Origin: Saccoglossus kowalevskii
Taxonomy: Eukaryota; Hemichordata; Enteropneusta; Harrimaniidae
Assembly: GCF_000003605.2 (NCBI RefSeq)
Contig: NW_003119932.1
Span: forward strand, 145,098-176,219
Direction: 5' to 3'
DNA: 31,122 bases
Position numbers and translations under genes: made by a program. How positions within the stretch are numbered: position 1 is the stretch's first letter; each line of letters opens with the position of its first letter. Positions 17,310-29,023 of the stretch are shown here, in pieces. The notes beneath the pieces are model-generated. The model was not told the DNA's origin, searched no databases, and saw only the letters and a program-made list of their open reading frames with translations.

Positions 17310-18577
17310 ATGTGTTGTAATTGCCATTTACACTCCCACTCTAGCCTACAAGCCATAATGATGTGTTGTAGTTGCCGTTTACACTCTAGCCTACAAGCCG
17401 TAATGATGAGTTGTAGTTGCCGTTTACACTCTAGCCTACAAGCCGTAATGATGAGTTGTAGTTGCCGTTTACACTCTAGCCTACAAGCCATAATGATGTG
17501 TTGTAGTTGCCGTTTACACTCTAGCATACAAGCCGTAATGATGAGTTGTATTTGTCGTTTACACTCTAGCCTACAAGCCATAATGATGTGTTGTAGTTGC
17601 CGTTTACACTCTAGCCTACAAGCCGTAATGATGAGTTGTAGTTGCCGTTTACACTCTAGCCTACAAGCCATAATGATGTGTTGTAGTTGCCGTTTACACT
17701 CTAGCATACAAGCCATAATGATGTGTTATAGTTGCCGTTTACACTCTAGCATACAAGCCATAATGATGTGTTGTAGTTGCCGTTTACACTCTAGCCTACA
17801 AGCCGTAATGATGAGTTGTAGTTGCCGTTTACACTCTAGCCTACAAGCCATAATGATGTGTTGTAGTTGCCGTTTACACTCCCACTCTAGCCTACAAGCC
17901 ATAATGATGAGTTATAGTTGCCGTTTACACTCTAGCCTACAAGCCATAATGATGTGTTGTAGTTGCCGTTTACACTCCCACTCTAGCCTACAAGCCATAA
18001 TGATGTGTTGTAGTTGCCGTTTACACTCTAGCCTACAAGCCATAATGATGTGTTGTAGTTGCCGTTTACACTCTAGCCTACAAGCCATAATGATGTGTTG
18101 TAGTTGCCGTTTACACTCTAGCCTACAAGCCATAATGATGTGTTGTAGTTGCCGTTTACACTCCCACTCTAGCCTACAAGCCATAATGATGTGTTGTAGT
18201 TGCCGTTTACACTCTAGCCTACAAGCCATAATGATGTGTTGTAGTTGCCGTTTACACTCTAGCCTACAAGCCATAATGATGTGTTGTAGTTGCCGTTTAC
18301 ACTCTAGCCTACAAGCCATAATGATGTGTTGTAGTTGCCGTTTACACTCTAGCCTACAAGCCATAATGATGTGTTGTAGTTGCCGTTTACACTCCCACTC
18401 TAGCCTACAAGCCATAATGATGTGTTGTAGTTGCCGTTTACACTCTAGCCTACAAGCCATAATGATGTGTTGTAGTTGCCGTTTACACTCTAGCCTACAA
18501 GCCGTAATGATGAGTTGTAGTTGCCGTTTACACTCCCACTCTAGCCTACAAGCCATAATGATGAGTTATAGTTGCCT
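17310..18577. repeat. 45/51-bp minisatellite, about 27 units plus a partial one
   Basis: Tandem array whose basic unit is 45 bp; six units carry a 6-bp insertion (CCCACT, making CACTCCCACTCTAG), giving 51 bp. By order the long units are numbers 1, 13, 15, 19, 24 and 27. Two base variants travel together: GCCATAATGATGTG and GCCGTAATGATGAG; a third combination, ATAATGATGAGTTATAG, occurs near both 17.9 kb and the right end. Because both lengths are multiples of three and the unit has no stop in some frames, long frames stay open on both strands (plus 17310-18632; minus 17285-17716 and 17912-18556). These are not taken as genes. The array lies in the predicted first intron of TMEM98. Confidence 0.95.
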
Positions 18578-21500
18578 TTTTCATCATAATCTCTTGTCAT
18601 TGATGTTGTATCATGGTAAATACATGTGTTAGGTCATGGTTCAGCAAGATACATGTACCTGAGATAGTTTAAGTAAACCATAGTCAAGGTCATTTAATCT
18701 GTAGACATATTGTGGTTGTCTGGCTGAGCATAGCATATGGTGGTTGTGTTGTAATGATCCGCAATGACTCTAGGCAATTGAGTATTGCTTCCTGTTTTTG
18801 ATATGTTCATAATTGTTATAAAATCAATTCTCCTTGTTCTAGTTATGAACACATACATGTAATATTAGTTGTGCATGTTTATGTTTAAGTTAGAAAAAAA
18901 TTATAAAACCGAAACCAACTGCATGTATGTGTCACTTGTAGTCATACAGAAGTACAAAGTAATGGAAGTAAAAGCTGGTACACAGTCTTATACCGGTAGT
19001 CCTGATTAATTGCCGCTGTGAATATAGGTTGTCACACTTGTTTACATTCTGTGTGGGTACACATGCGCAGTGACTTGTTGGTATGAACTGGTCATTCACA
19101 CTCAAAGATAAAAATAACAGCACTGTTCGCTGCTACATCAAATATATATTTATTTGTTCCTGTTAATGAAACAAATTATGGGCAATGTTATTGCAACAGA
19201 TCATGGGCTTGTGTTTATCAGAAATCAACATTTGTTATCACACTTTTGCATGCTGATTGACAGAAATGTAAACATATGAAGTCACAATGTAAAATATAGG
19301 AAAAAAAGGATTTTCGCTAGATTTTTTTTTTCACTGAATTTTTCAGTGAAAATTAGTGCGTTATCATGAAAGCCTGTTACGGTAATTAAAATTCTTTCAA
19401 TATTGTTTTACCTTTTCAAAAACATCTTGCAGCAAAATCAATAACAACAGATCTTACTGCAACTTGGATATCAATGCGTTCTTTGTGAAATATTATGTCT
19501 ATTCAGGGGAAACAAGATAAAAGTTAGTTTCACATGTACAATTTACAAACTGAAAAAATATGCACATTTTATTCTAATATTAATTATGTACTAGTAGAAT
19601 GTTATTTTTAAAATTATTAGGGTCTCTGGGAAGACAGTCTAATTTGAAATCATCATCATTATCTACATTGTCATAAGTGTTCGATCATACACAAACTCTT
19701 GATGCAAAGCAGTTTCTGCCATGATGTTTTCCTGCATGATTTGACCTGAAATAATGTCCTTTGACCTCATGGTCATGTTTGTTAAAATAACCAAGCAGAA
19801 TGCTGTGTTGTACAGATGCATTTCTCTGGGTATTCACGAAAGCATTCTGGTAATGCAATGTGGAAGTGAATTATTGATGGTGTGGAAAGGGAGGGGGTTA
19901 GTTGAGCATGGGCACTAAGTCAGGTGAGTACAGTATCATGATCACTGATATCATCATTGTATCTGTTTTACTTAGTTGACTATAGCGATAAGTTTGTTGG
20001 CCCATCTAACATTCCAGATTCTTTGCATGGTAGTGTAGAAACAGGTGTTTAATTTACATGGCTATCATCAATGACGTCAGTCTTTATAAATTTCTGGCAT
20101 TCTGTCCTTGATACATGTACATGTAGCTGCTGCATTATCTGTTTTAATGATACAACTAAAATAAAACATGTTACATACCTCGCTATTGGAGATAACTAGC
20201 GCAAATGACTAGCGCAAATACATAGAGATGTTAGCAATCTCTTAGCTATAGCTATCATATTAGGCTCTTCCCTTTATTGAATGTTTTAGCAAATCCACGA
20301 CTAAATATCTATATTTATTCATGTATCAATATGAGTTGTCTTTAAACCCAGTAAAAGTTTTTTAGATTCATATTGCAAAACTGCGGCTTATGTATATCCA
20401 GTACCTTTATTAATGTGTGAACTTATAGTTGCACATCCTGACAACATCTGGGTTTCCTAAAACAGCCATGATATTTCCGCAATTTTGCTTTGTTAAACTT
20501 TAATGGTAATTTCTTGCTGGCATTTCATTGGATGATATTTGTGAAATTAATTTTGTTAGTAAATTTGTAGCCTGCCAAAATCACCAGGATGTGTGACCTT
20601 TCAAATAAGGGTCATGTATTCCCTGTAGCTGGAACACTGGATTAGTATATTTGCGAGATGTGGAAAACAAAATGCTACAATGCTATACATTTTTTTCAAA
20701 AATTAGTATAGAATATATGTATACTCCATTGATTTTCTTCATGAAGACAAAGTTGGAAATCTTGTTTGTCCCCTAGTATGGTGACCCCCAAACTGTATTA
20801 CATTTTATTTGGTATTCTTGTATTGGAGTATAATTTTTTTTGCAATTAATTTTCACTTTCATGTGTATTCATTCTCACAGTTTTTCTTGATTGATCTGTC
20901 TGTGAATTACTTAATAAATATGCTAACAATGAACAAAGTAATACCGTAAGTTTCTAATTTAGGAACATTTCAATCTTTCCTGATGCCTAAATTACAGTAC
21001 AATTTAAGTTTTTGTTGTCGTTGACGCTTATTCAAACATACAATGTTTTATTGTAACTAGTGTGAATGGGAAAAATCTTCCAAAAATTACTAATTTTCTG
21101 TGTTTTTTTTAAAAGAAAAACATTAATTAATGTCAAAAGATCAAGTGCAACATTGACAAATGACTTTGGTGTTGGTAGGAATTCTTGAGTATGTTTGGCT
21201 GGCACAACTCCTGATTCCTGATTGGTTGATGACCAGCTTAGCCTATCAGGTCAAAGGACATATAGTTTCTGGTCAACTTGTGCATGGAAAAAAATGGCAG
21301 TTCACATCCAGTGTTTATATGCAGCCAAAAACATTTGTTTTCAATGAAACTAAGTTGAATTTCACTTGTGTTTCATAACAAACCAAGGAATTAATTTTTT
21401 GTTTGTTATCAAAATCATGTTTTATACTTGTCATTACCAACAAAATTAAAGCCAATACATTACATTAAAATCACTGAGTATTTTTTTTCTCACTTCGAAA

Positions 21501-22686
21501 TACTAACAATTTTTTTTTGTTGGACTGTAAACTTTTCGGATGTACGTGACCCTTTTTTTAGATTCAAACCAAGGCCTTTCACTCTTGCCTGATGCCAAAA
21601 TTAGAGTGATCCCTGAATTATAATACTTACAGTAACAAAAACTAATTTTTTGGATCAAACAAATATTTCTGTACGTTACTATATAATACACATTTGCCAG
21701 TCAGTAATAAATTGCTTTATATTAAAATATAATACATGTAAATATAAAATATATTACAAAGATATTTTTACTTTGATTGAAATGCCAAATGTATAATATT
21801 GACATTTAGCATTTGTGAATATTTCAGTTTGTCATAACTAATAGGCAACTATTGTTAATAGAATATAGCTTTTAGGGGTGCATACATTGTACTAGGATAT
21901 TTTGGCCTTCATTTCTTGTTTCATGTATACCAGTATGTTCTACGCATGTCCTTGTATGTATTATAAGCGTATTAAAAACTAATACGTATGTTATAATCTC
22001 ATGAATCCAAAACCCTGCTTTGAGATATTTATTTTTCTCATCCAGATTAATGAGTTTTCAATGTTAGAACCCTTATCATATTTCTCTGGATTTCACATGT
22101 ATCTAATCCATTTCTGGTCTGGGTCGCATAGTTCAGTTTACATCCTTAGCTGTCTTGAAATTATTAAAACCACATGGTTACATGCCTGCAGAAAAAATAC
22201 CATATTTGCAATGTTGATGTAATTTATAAAATAAAAAATGCCTTATTTCAATCATTCAGTTGACATTTCTAATTTGCTAAATCAGAAATAAAAGTTACTG
22301 GGTAATGAAAATATAAAAAAAATAAGATTACTATAAAAGATACTAGGAATTTGTTTGTTTAAATACAAGTTTTCAGGGAATATGATGATGAATCTTACAT
22401 GTATTGTGGTGTTTTAATTTTTTGATAGAGTGGACAACTTGCTATGACCAAATGTTGTTATCCAACACATACACAAATATAGCGCATCAAGGTCTACTAA
22501 AGCATTTATATTTTGCTTGAAGCTGTACAATGATGTAACCTTCTAATCCTGATTCATGATATAGAGTTAAATTGTAACTTACCTGTGTTATTGAAAATAA
22601 ATTATTAATGAACTAGTCGTGTATGTGGATGATAGATTTATTTCTAGTGTCAACTGACAATGTTGTAAATCTTTTCTGTGTTTCAG
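18578..22686. other. Rest of predicted TMEM98 intron 1
   Basis: About 4.1 kb of AT-rich sequence. Visible items are an 11-bp hairpin (TTTTCACTGAA at 19328-19338 with TTCAGTGAAAA at 19342-19352, TTT loop), a 13-bp tandem pair ACTAGCGCAAATG (from 20195), and an NRF1-like CATGCGCAGT near 19062. No coding exon or element family was recognised. Confidence 0.5.
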
Positions 22687-22866
22687 AGTGTGTAACGTGG
22701 AAGATTGAAAGAAGTTGATCCATTCAGCTATGGATGTAGTAGTTGCCATTGCTATTGTAGTACTTGGCATTATTTTTATAGGCTCTCTAGTTGCCTTAGT
22801 ACTGGTGTGTCGGCATAGGTATTGCCGAAGGATCAATTTCAGCCAACTAAAGGATGACGACTCCAG
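22687..22866 (+). CDS. TMEM98: TMEM98 first coding exon (5' UTR 22687-22729, coding 22730-22866)
   Basis: Acceptor TTTCAG|AGTG at 22687; ATG at 22730-22732. It encodes residues 1-45 plus two bases: the signal-anchor helix, then the cysteine-flanked basic patch CRHRYCRR. The donor is CCAG|GTGGGT. The region after the membrane segment ends in KDDDS and is shorter than in vertebrates. Confidence 0.93.
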
Positions 22867-23324
22867 GTGGGTGCTATCAATTAATACTAGCGTTCTGTGT
22901 TTTGTGGTTGTTATTCTACTTGTACTGAAGTACAATGATTATTATGTACCAGGTATCTTATTATTTATCTAGATTTTTTAGGGGATGTTACTTCTTGCTA
23001 TTTGTGATTGAGACATATTTTTGTTCTTTATATTTTTGCCGTCATGCATACTCAATAAATTTAGTTAAGAGTTTATGAGATTCTTTGCCCCAAATTATGT
23101 GTGAATTCTACAATAAATCTATAATACTCATTTCTCATACATGTTCACTTGACATTTTGTCAATGAAATCAGATAATTCATTTGGTGCTAAAATGTCATT
23201 AATCTTATATTACTAATCTTATATCTTCTATATACATGTACAACTGGGTACAATGTACAATTATAATGGTCTAAAGGACAACAAAACTTAAAAATACATG
23301 TACAAAGTTCCAATCATTTTAACC

Positions 23325-23384
<60 letters not shown>

Positions 23385-26300
23385 TATATAAAGAACCACA
23401 TATTGGATTTTAATGAAACATAGATGCTCTGGGCTAATGTGTGGATTTGATTAGTTTTTGGTTGAAATCTGTGCATATTAATCATCTACTTTGCATGATA
23501 ATTAAACATATTTTGCTGTTCCACTGATGACTGTTCCACTGATATCTAAAGAACCACTTACTGGATTTTAATGAAACTTTTGTACATAGATTCTCTATGA
23601 CTATGCACAGGCTGATTAGTTTTGAATACAAAAATCCATGCATATTAACCACCTAATTTGTATATTAATTAGTCAATTTTTGGCTCTTCCCCTGATATCT
23701 CGAATACTAATCATCACATTTCAATGAAAATTTATACATAGATCTCTAGGACAATGCACAGATCTGCTCAGTTTTATGTTAAAATATGTTTATATTGATT
23801 ACCTAATTTGCATAATAATTCATAATTTTTTTACTAAAATGACTTTGGTGTTTTTGTTAAGAGTGGTTAACAGGTAATGCGTTGCCCAATATTACTGCTG
23901 GGAACCTTCCATGTATGATGCTTTATGATCATAGTTGTTTTATGATTGCATATTTTACCCATGTAGATTGTAATCATGCGGATATGACAATAACTATGTC
24001 ATTATTTCTGCATGTTTACACTGGACAAATGTATTGTTTACAAATATTCTGAAGGTCGATAAAATCAAGCGGATGTTTACCTCTTTTCTTCAAGGTTTGA
24101 ACTGTAAATCTAGATCCCTGCTCTTCAAGCGAAAACATTGAATACTTTTAAATGTGTACACAATGAAATTGTGTATTGTTGAAAGTTGGTTACTTCTACC
24201 TGAACTGTATTATTCTGAGAGTACAGTATCTAGTACATGTTATAAATATAGCTTATTTCGGGATACACCTTCAGAGAATAAAATCTTATGCGGGGACCGT
24301 AAAGTTTTGTAAATTTGACAATGAAATGGTCATAAAAGAACACTAAACAGCCTCATATATCTAAGACACAATGTCAGTGTCCTCATATGCCCCCAAGACT
24401 TCTACCTTCTCTGTTTACATACTTGATGTTTTTTTCCCTTCTTTGTGTGTGTCTCCATAGACATAACGTGACCTTAGTGAGGGCATCTGAGTCCAATGTA
24501 ACCCTGGAGGAATTAGGTGTTGAGCTGAGTGATGTGAATTTTACTAATCCTACTCTAGATGAAATTTTACAAGATGAAAACTGGATCGATGATGCTACGT
24601 AAGTAAAACTTAATCAATGCAAGTATTTCTGTTTACAGTGGTGCCAAAATAAACTGATCAGGACAATTTTCACCTGACCATCAATCTTCTTTGCAACATT
24701 ATGACTTTGCCTTCAAGCATTAGAAATTAATCTTACTCATTTGCATATCAGAAATCCCGCTATGTTTGATGGGTGTGTTTGAATTTGAAATGAAATTTGT
24801 GATTAAATAATAATGTGTTTCAATAAAAAATGTAGAATGCTTATATTATTAAATAATTCACTATTTTCATATTTCATGCATTTATTTCGCTAGAGATCTG
24901 ACTTTTGAAAATGGTGGATTTCCTGATTAGTTAATTTGGATACCCACTGTAATTCACTGTAATGACATGTTCACTGATTTAGATGCTCCTCGGGCATTAG
25001 CAATTTTGTGGTATTTTTTCAAAATGTACTATTTTTGTTAAATCATTTCAAGTTCTACACCCAATATATGGTAAATAATTAGAAATATCCCATGACAATA
25101 GTTGCCTTTTTGTACAAAATGTCCTAAGCTGATTTTGAAACACTTATAAACCCCTGCATGTAACTGAAATACAAGTGATCCAGGGTGCACACATTGTATT
25201 GCAGCTGTGAAAGTAGATTTATTACCTTACAATGAGTCATGTTTGTAAATATTAGTAAAGAATTAACGCCCAGTGTGTTCATCATTCACCCTTGTCCTTT
25301 TGCATTATTATTAATTAATACGTCTCATTTTTACATGTACAGTGGAGAAATTTATTTTAGATTTACCGGTAGTTGCTCTAATGCGAACCATAATTCAATG
25401 AATCGTGGCTATTTTGTTTCTCTTAACAAAAAAGAAAAAAAATACAGAAAGAAATGACTTATATGCCTACACATGTACTTTTTTATCACCTTATTATTAT
25501 AAAAATTATTCAGGTGGAATGGTAATTGTTACATTTTCTACACAGGATGAAAATAACAATGCTAATCATTTGTTTTGGTGAATTTGTTTTTGCTGTTGTC
25601 TTAGAGACTATGGATGACTTTATAAAGAAACTTTGTATATAAATAGTATAAGCCGCAAACAGTTGTGGCTTAGAGACCCCTTTCCAAATAGAAAAGAAAG
25701 CATTGACGTTCCATTCCACTGCCAAGCAATTTGATTTGGTGTACCTGCATGTAATCTACTGTGAATAACAAATCTGTACTGTGCCTGGTGAAGATGTAAC
25801 ACACATGGTTTGCTTAACCCTCCATGGAATGAAATATATGAAGCAATGTCCTGTTTCATGTCAGGGTAGTAGACTAGAGTATGTCTGTCTGTCTAGCTAG
25901 CTGTCTGTCTGTCTGCTGGTGTTGATGTATTATGTGCAGTATAACAAGTAGCATGTACTTAATGCTGACAGTAATGTCCAATCACTTGGATGGTGTACAG
26001 CTGCATCATTCAATGCCTGTCAAACAGAGCTACTTAACTCCACAGCCTCCGTGTTTCCTACTTCGGCTAATTTTCTGGTTCTTTATAAATTTATTTTCAT
26101 TACACTTGCTCCTGCCATAAGGAATGGTTTTATTTAAAGAATTTTGCAGTATTTTAACGTGTTGCGGAAATGGCATTTGATCATACAATTTTTGTATTAT
26201 CAATAAATCATGAAATAATTGAATAAATGTCACTCAGTGTGTAAGTCTAACAACAGCACATCTAATATAAGTGAATGATCTTGGGCATTGGCCTCCCTAT

Positions 26301-27074
26301 TGAGTCTGTGGCACACCCATGAAATGAGTCGATCCCAGGTTTTGAGTTCAACCACCCTAGTACTGCTCATGAGTTCAGACACAACAATCACTACAATGCC
26401 AGTGATCAGTCGACTTTTATTTCTCCCTGCACCATATTTTTGTGATGAAATCTACTTTGCATGTCTTTCTCTCTTTACAGAGGACTTATGCCACACTGTA
26501 TAGAAATTTTAAAGACATGCAAACATTTAACAGAAAGGCTTGTTGCCATCACAATGGGCAATGCTACTAACGTAAAGACGCCTGACTATCTTCAGGAAAT
26601 TGTAGTGGTGGCTAAAAGAATAAATCCCAGGTAAGACCTATATAGTGCAGTGATTAAATCTGATCAGGACAGGTTTTTTTTTACACTCTCAAAACTAAAC
26701 TTTTACACTTTTCACTTCTTTTAAATGAATTTTGTTCAATACTAAGTAAACTATTAAGGGAATACTTTTGGTTCATTAGGCACTGAATAAACAAGTAGAA
26801 TTTTAGAAGAAGAAAAAACATGGTAAAACCTGTCTAAACAGAAACCAGCGTGAACTTTTGAATGTTTTTCACAAATGAAACTTCAAGAATATCAGTTGTC
26901 CTCTCGGATTTGTTCACAAAATTAAAAAAATATCTACGTTTGCACACAAGGAAAAATTAGTCGTACAATTTTTTTCTAGTAAACCCAGTATGCTTGACAC
27001 AAGTCAAATTGCACCCACAATTGATGCATTGATACGTGTGGTGTGTACTGCTGGTAAGCTTGATATATTTATAG
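22730..27074 (+). CDS. TMEM98: TMEM98, partial (four coding exons; C-terminus beyond the window)
   Basis: Coding joins: 22730-22866, 24461-24598, 26481-26630, 26980-27074 (520 nt, about 173 residues). The vertebrate protein is about 226 residues, so roughly the last 50 are missing and should lie to the right of 31122. The start MDVVVAIAIVVLG begins a single membrane segment (about residues 2-27) followed by VLVCRHRYC, nearly identical to the vertebrate protein. Later matches include ILQDENWIDDATGLMPHC and IVVVAKRINP. TMEM98 is a single-pass membrane protein of the endoplasmic reticulum and cell surface; in vertebrates it binds MYRF and blocks its self-cleavage. All junction phases agree (2, 2, 2, then 1). 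Odd point: a stretch of about 13-14 residues found in vertebrates after AKRI.PR seems absent. Confidence 0.93.
23325..23383 (+). repeat. GT dinucleotide microsatellite
   Basis: An uninterrupted run of about 29 GT units in TMEM98 intron 2, directly joined to the ~155-bp repeats at 23384. Confidence 0.97.
23384..23830 (+). repeat. Three ~155-bp repeats next to the GT microsatellite
   Basis: Units start near GATATATAAAGAACC (23383), GATATCTAAAGAACC (23541) and GATATCTCGAATACT (23694), spacing 158 and 153 bp. Each contains a version of GGATTTTAATGAAACTT, a CATAGAT word, TGCACAG and TTTGCATAATAATT. The same family occurs on the minus strand at 1-57. Microsatellite plus ~155-bp core units is the layout of pearl/HINE-like elements. 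Confidence 0.75.
24461..24598 (+). CDS. TMEM98: TMEM98 second coding exon
   Basis: Residues 46-92. Acceptor CTCCATAG|ACAT, donor GCTAC|GTAAGT. It holds ELSDVNFTNPTLDEILQDEN, matching the vertebrate LDDVVITNPHIEAILENEDW region; two N-x-T sites precede it (NVT twice). The open frame that begins at 24387 runs through intron sequence before the exon, so its first 24 residues are not part of the protein. Confidence 0.92.
24599..26480. other. TMEM98 intron 3
   Basis: About 1.9 kb, AT-rich. Apart from the TGTC microsatellite no element or exon was recognised. Confidence 0.6.
25877..25917 (+). repeat. TGTC tetranucleotide microsatellite
   Basis: A short imperfect TGTC/CTGT run interrupted by CTAGCTAG, in TMEM98 intron 3. 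Confidence 0.8.
26481..26630 (+). CDS. TMEM98: TMEM98 third coding exon
   Basis: Residues 92-142. Acceptor CTTTACAG|AGGA, donor CCCAG|GTAAGA. It carries GLMPHCIEILKTC, LTERLVAITMG and IVVVAKRINP, the best conserved block of the family. Confidence 0.94.
26980..27074 (+). CDS. TMEM98: TMEM98 fourth coding exon
   Basis: Residues 142-173. Acceptor TTTTTTTCTAG|TAAA. The text KPSMLDTSQIAPTIDALIRVV aligns with the vertebrate PKLLDARTTALLLSVSHLVLV helix. Two donors are possible: ATAG|GTAAGT (end 27074) or GCTG|GTAAGC (end 27053). Both leave phase 1, and they differ by seven residues. Confidence 0.75.
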
Positions 27075-27839
27075 GTAAGTCAGAGAAAACAAGAGTGAGA
27101 AAGGGAAAGAAATGTAAAGATCTATGAAAAAAATAGAATTCATTTTCCCATGTCGTGTTGAGATGTATATTTGTCTTAACAATAATGAATATTAAATTTG
27201 CCTTCAGTTCAGTTTCTTAAAGTGCCTTGGCTTCATGTACCAGCCATCATTGAATGTCATATTTAATATTAGCAATGATGAGAATGTTTTGAGAAATGTC
27301 TCATCAAAGCTATTATTTTTAGTACATGTATGGTAAGAAAAAGTAATCAATCATGGATTTGGAAAGTTAGTAGAAAAGGACTATCTGCATTCAAAGCCAT
27401 ACAATATATTTTGACTAATAAGATTGAGCTTATTGAAATATGTCATTAATTTTAATTTACCATGCGAACTCTTGTCTGAGTTATTAAAATGAAATGATAC
27501 TTGATAGTCTGCTTTTCTGGTGGCTGATTTTAAAATAGTCATGATATAATGCTCACTCTGCGGTCCACTGCCGTAAACAGCAACCAAGTACTGAGATCTA
27601 GTAAATGTTTAACCACAGTGGATTGTTTGGAAAGATCAGTTCAGTTTATTCCTTTAGTTCACTATGCAGTTATATTAGTTTGAGATGAATGAACTACTTC
27701 ACTACTATCTTATGCCACCCTAAAAATACACACAAACTTTGTATACTCTCTTTATACTTGGCATGTCAGACATATAGTTAAGATTTTGCAGTCCAGACAA
27801 CAATAACCTTTATTTCACTTGATAAACATGTGCACGTCT

Positions 27840-28100
27840 ATTGGTTTTGCAAATCTGATTCAAGATTGCAAAATGGCGGTCATTTTAGTGCTAAAAATTT
27901 ATCAAAATCAACTATTTCTGCTATTCCTAACCTGGATCTTGGCCATGCATGGATGGATTTGATTGAAATTTGAAACAAACATCAGACGTTATTGGACCTT
28001 GATCTACTGAATTTTGTTTTTCAAATTGGATGCAGAATGCCTGGCTGCATGGTGGCCATTTTTACCTTGACCGTATCTGTAGATGAAGGTCAAGGTACTG
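27840..28100 (-). repeat. Inverted copy of the 8.6-8.9 kb repeat family
   Basis: Read on the minus strand, this stretch gives GGCCAAGATCCAGGTTAGGAAT, then TTGATTTTGATAAATTTTTAGCA and ACTAAAATG, in the same order as the copies at 8615 and 8897 (CCAAGATCTGGTTTAGAAAT, TTGATTCTGATGAATTTTTAACA). Probably a dispersed element rather than a local duplication. Confidence 0.55.
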
Positions 28101-29023
28101 TAGAACCGAAAATTATTTGCGAAGTTTTTTTTTCATGTGGTTCGTGGCTTGGCTCTCTGCGCTAACATTAAAATGCATGAAAATTTCGTTTAGGGTTATT
28201 TTGCCACTGGGGACGCTGTTTTTTGTATTACAGCCGATGTACACTCGCATTCACATCATTCAAGCATTATAAAAACAAAGTATTCATTTAATGTTTTTAT
28301 TTCATTGTTAAAAAAATGTATTTGTAGTCAATAAATATTTTGTTACACAAATAGTAGTTAAAAATACTTGTCTGAAATCTGACACCTCAGCATGACAGCA
28401 CGTAAAATTCACTACGTTCAATTACCCACCATAGACTCCGGTCAGTCAAAATGACTATTTTGAACTGTAGGTATTAATCTGCGATTCAGCCAACGATGGA
28501 GAGAGAAATCTGGCAGTCAGGCCTCTGATTTTGGAGGGGACAATGCAGGGCAGGATATTGATCCTAGTGATCTGATGTTCGACCCCCACCCTTGATCCTG
28601 GGAATGCACAGATGGTGTAGATGGACGGTCCTTGGTCCCCTGCAGAATAGAGGCCTAAGTCCCTAAGGTGGGACAATCTCATTCTTAACCTTTCCGCTGG
28701 ATCAAGCCCTACCCGATCGATGCGGTGTTAGAGACCGAAGCCAGTAGAGTCTGGAGCCAAATCTCACGCCCGACCGGATCCCTTGGTTCCTTGCTCCGGT
28801 ACCTCAAATTTTTGGTTCTGTGGGACGGGCAAAGGGGATAGCAGCGTTCATGGAATATTTCGGCAGTTCAGTTGGAAACAATCCACACCCTGAGAGCAGA
28901 GTGGCGACCCTCAACTTTTGAATTTGTAGCCGACCTCCTGGAACGCATTGTTTTGCACCTCCAGCATTCTGAAGTCTCAAAGGTGGAACGCACCAGCCTC
29001 CTAGATCAGCAGACATGTAGCCA

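Noticed and set aside
17310-18632. 440-codon open frame of Cys/Ser-rich repeats
   Set aside because: It is the translation of the 45/51-bp minisatellite; equally clean frames exist on the other strand, and it has no signal peptide, exon structure or codon signature of a protein gene.
24387-24460. Upstream part of the frame leading into TMEM98 exon 2, resembling a signal peptide
   Set aside because: It precedes a good acceptor (CTCCATAG) and the phase-2 junction from exon 1 fits only from 24461; the hydrophobic stretch is the intron's pyrimidine tract.
28455-28682. Minus-strand open frame in the GC-rich island and a tRNA-like GGGGTCGAACATCAG
   Set aside because: No domain recognised; the B-box-like word has no convincing A-box or cloverleaf around it, so neither a gene nor a tRNA/SINE can be supported.
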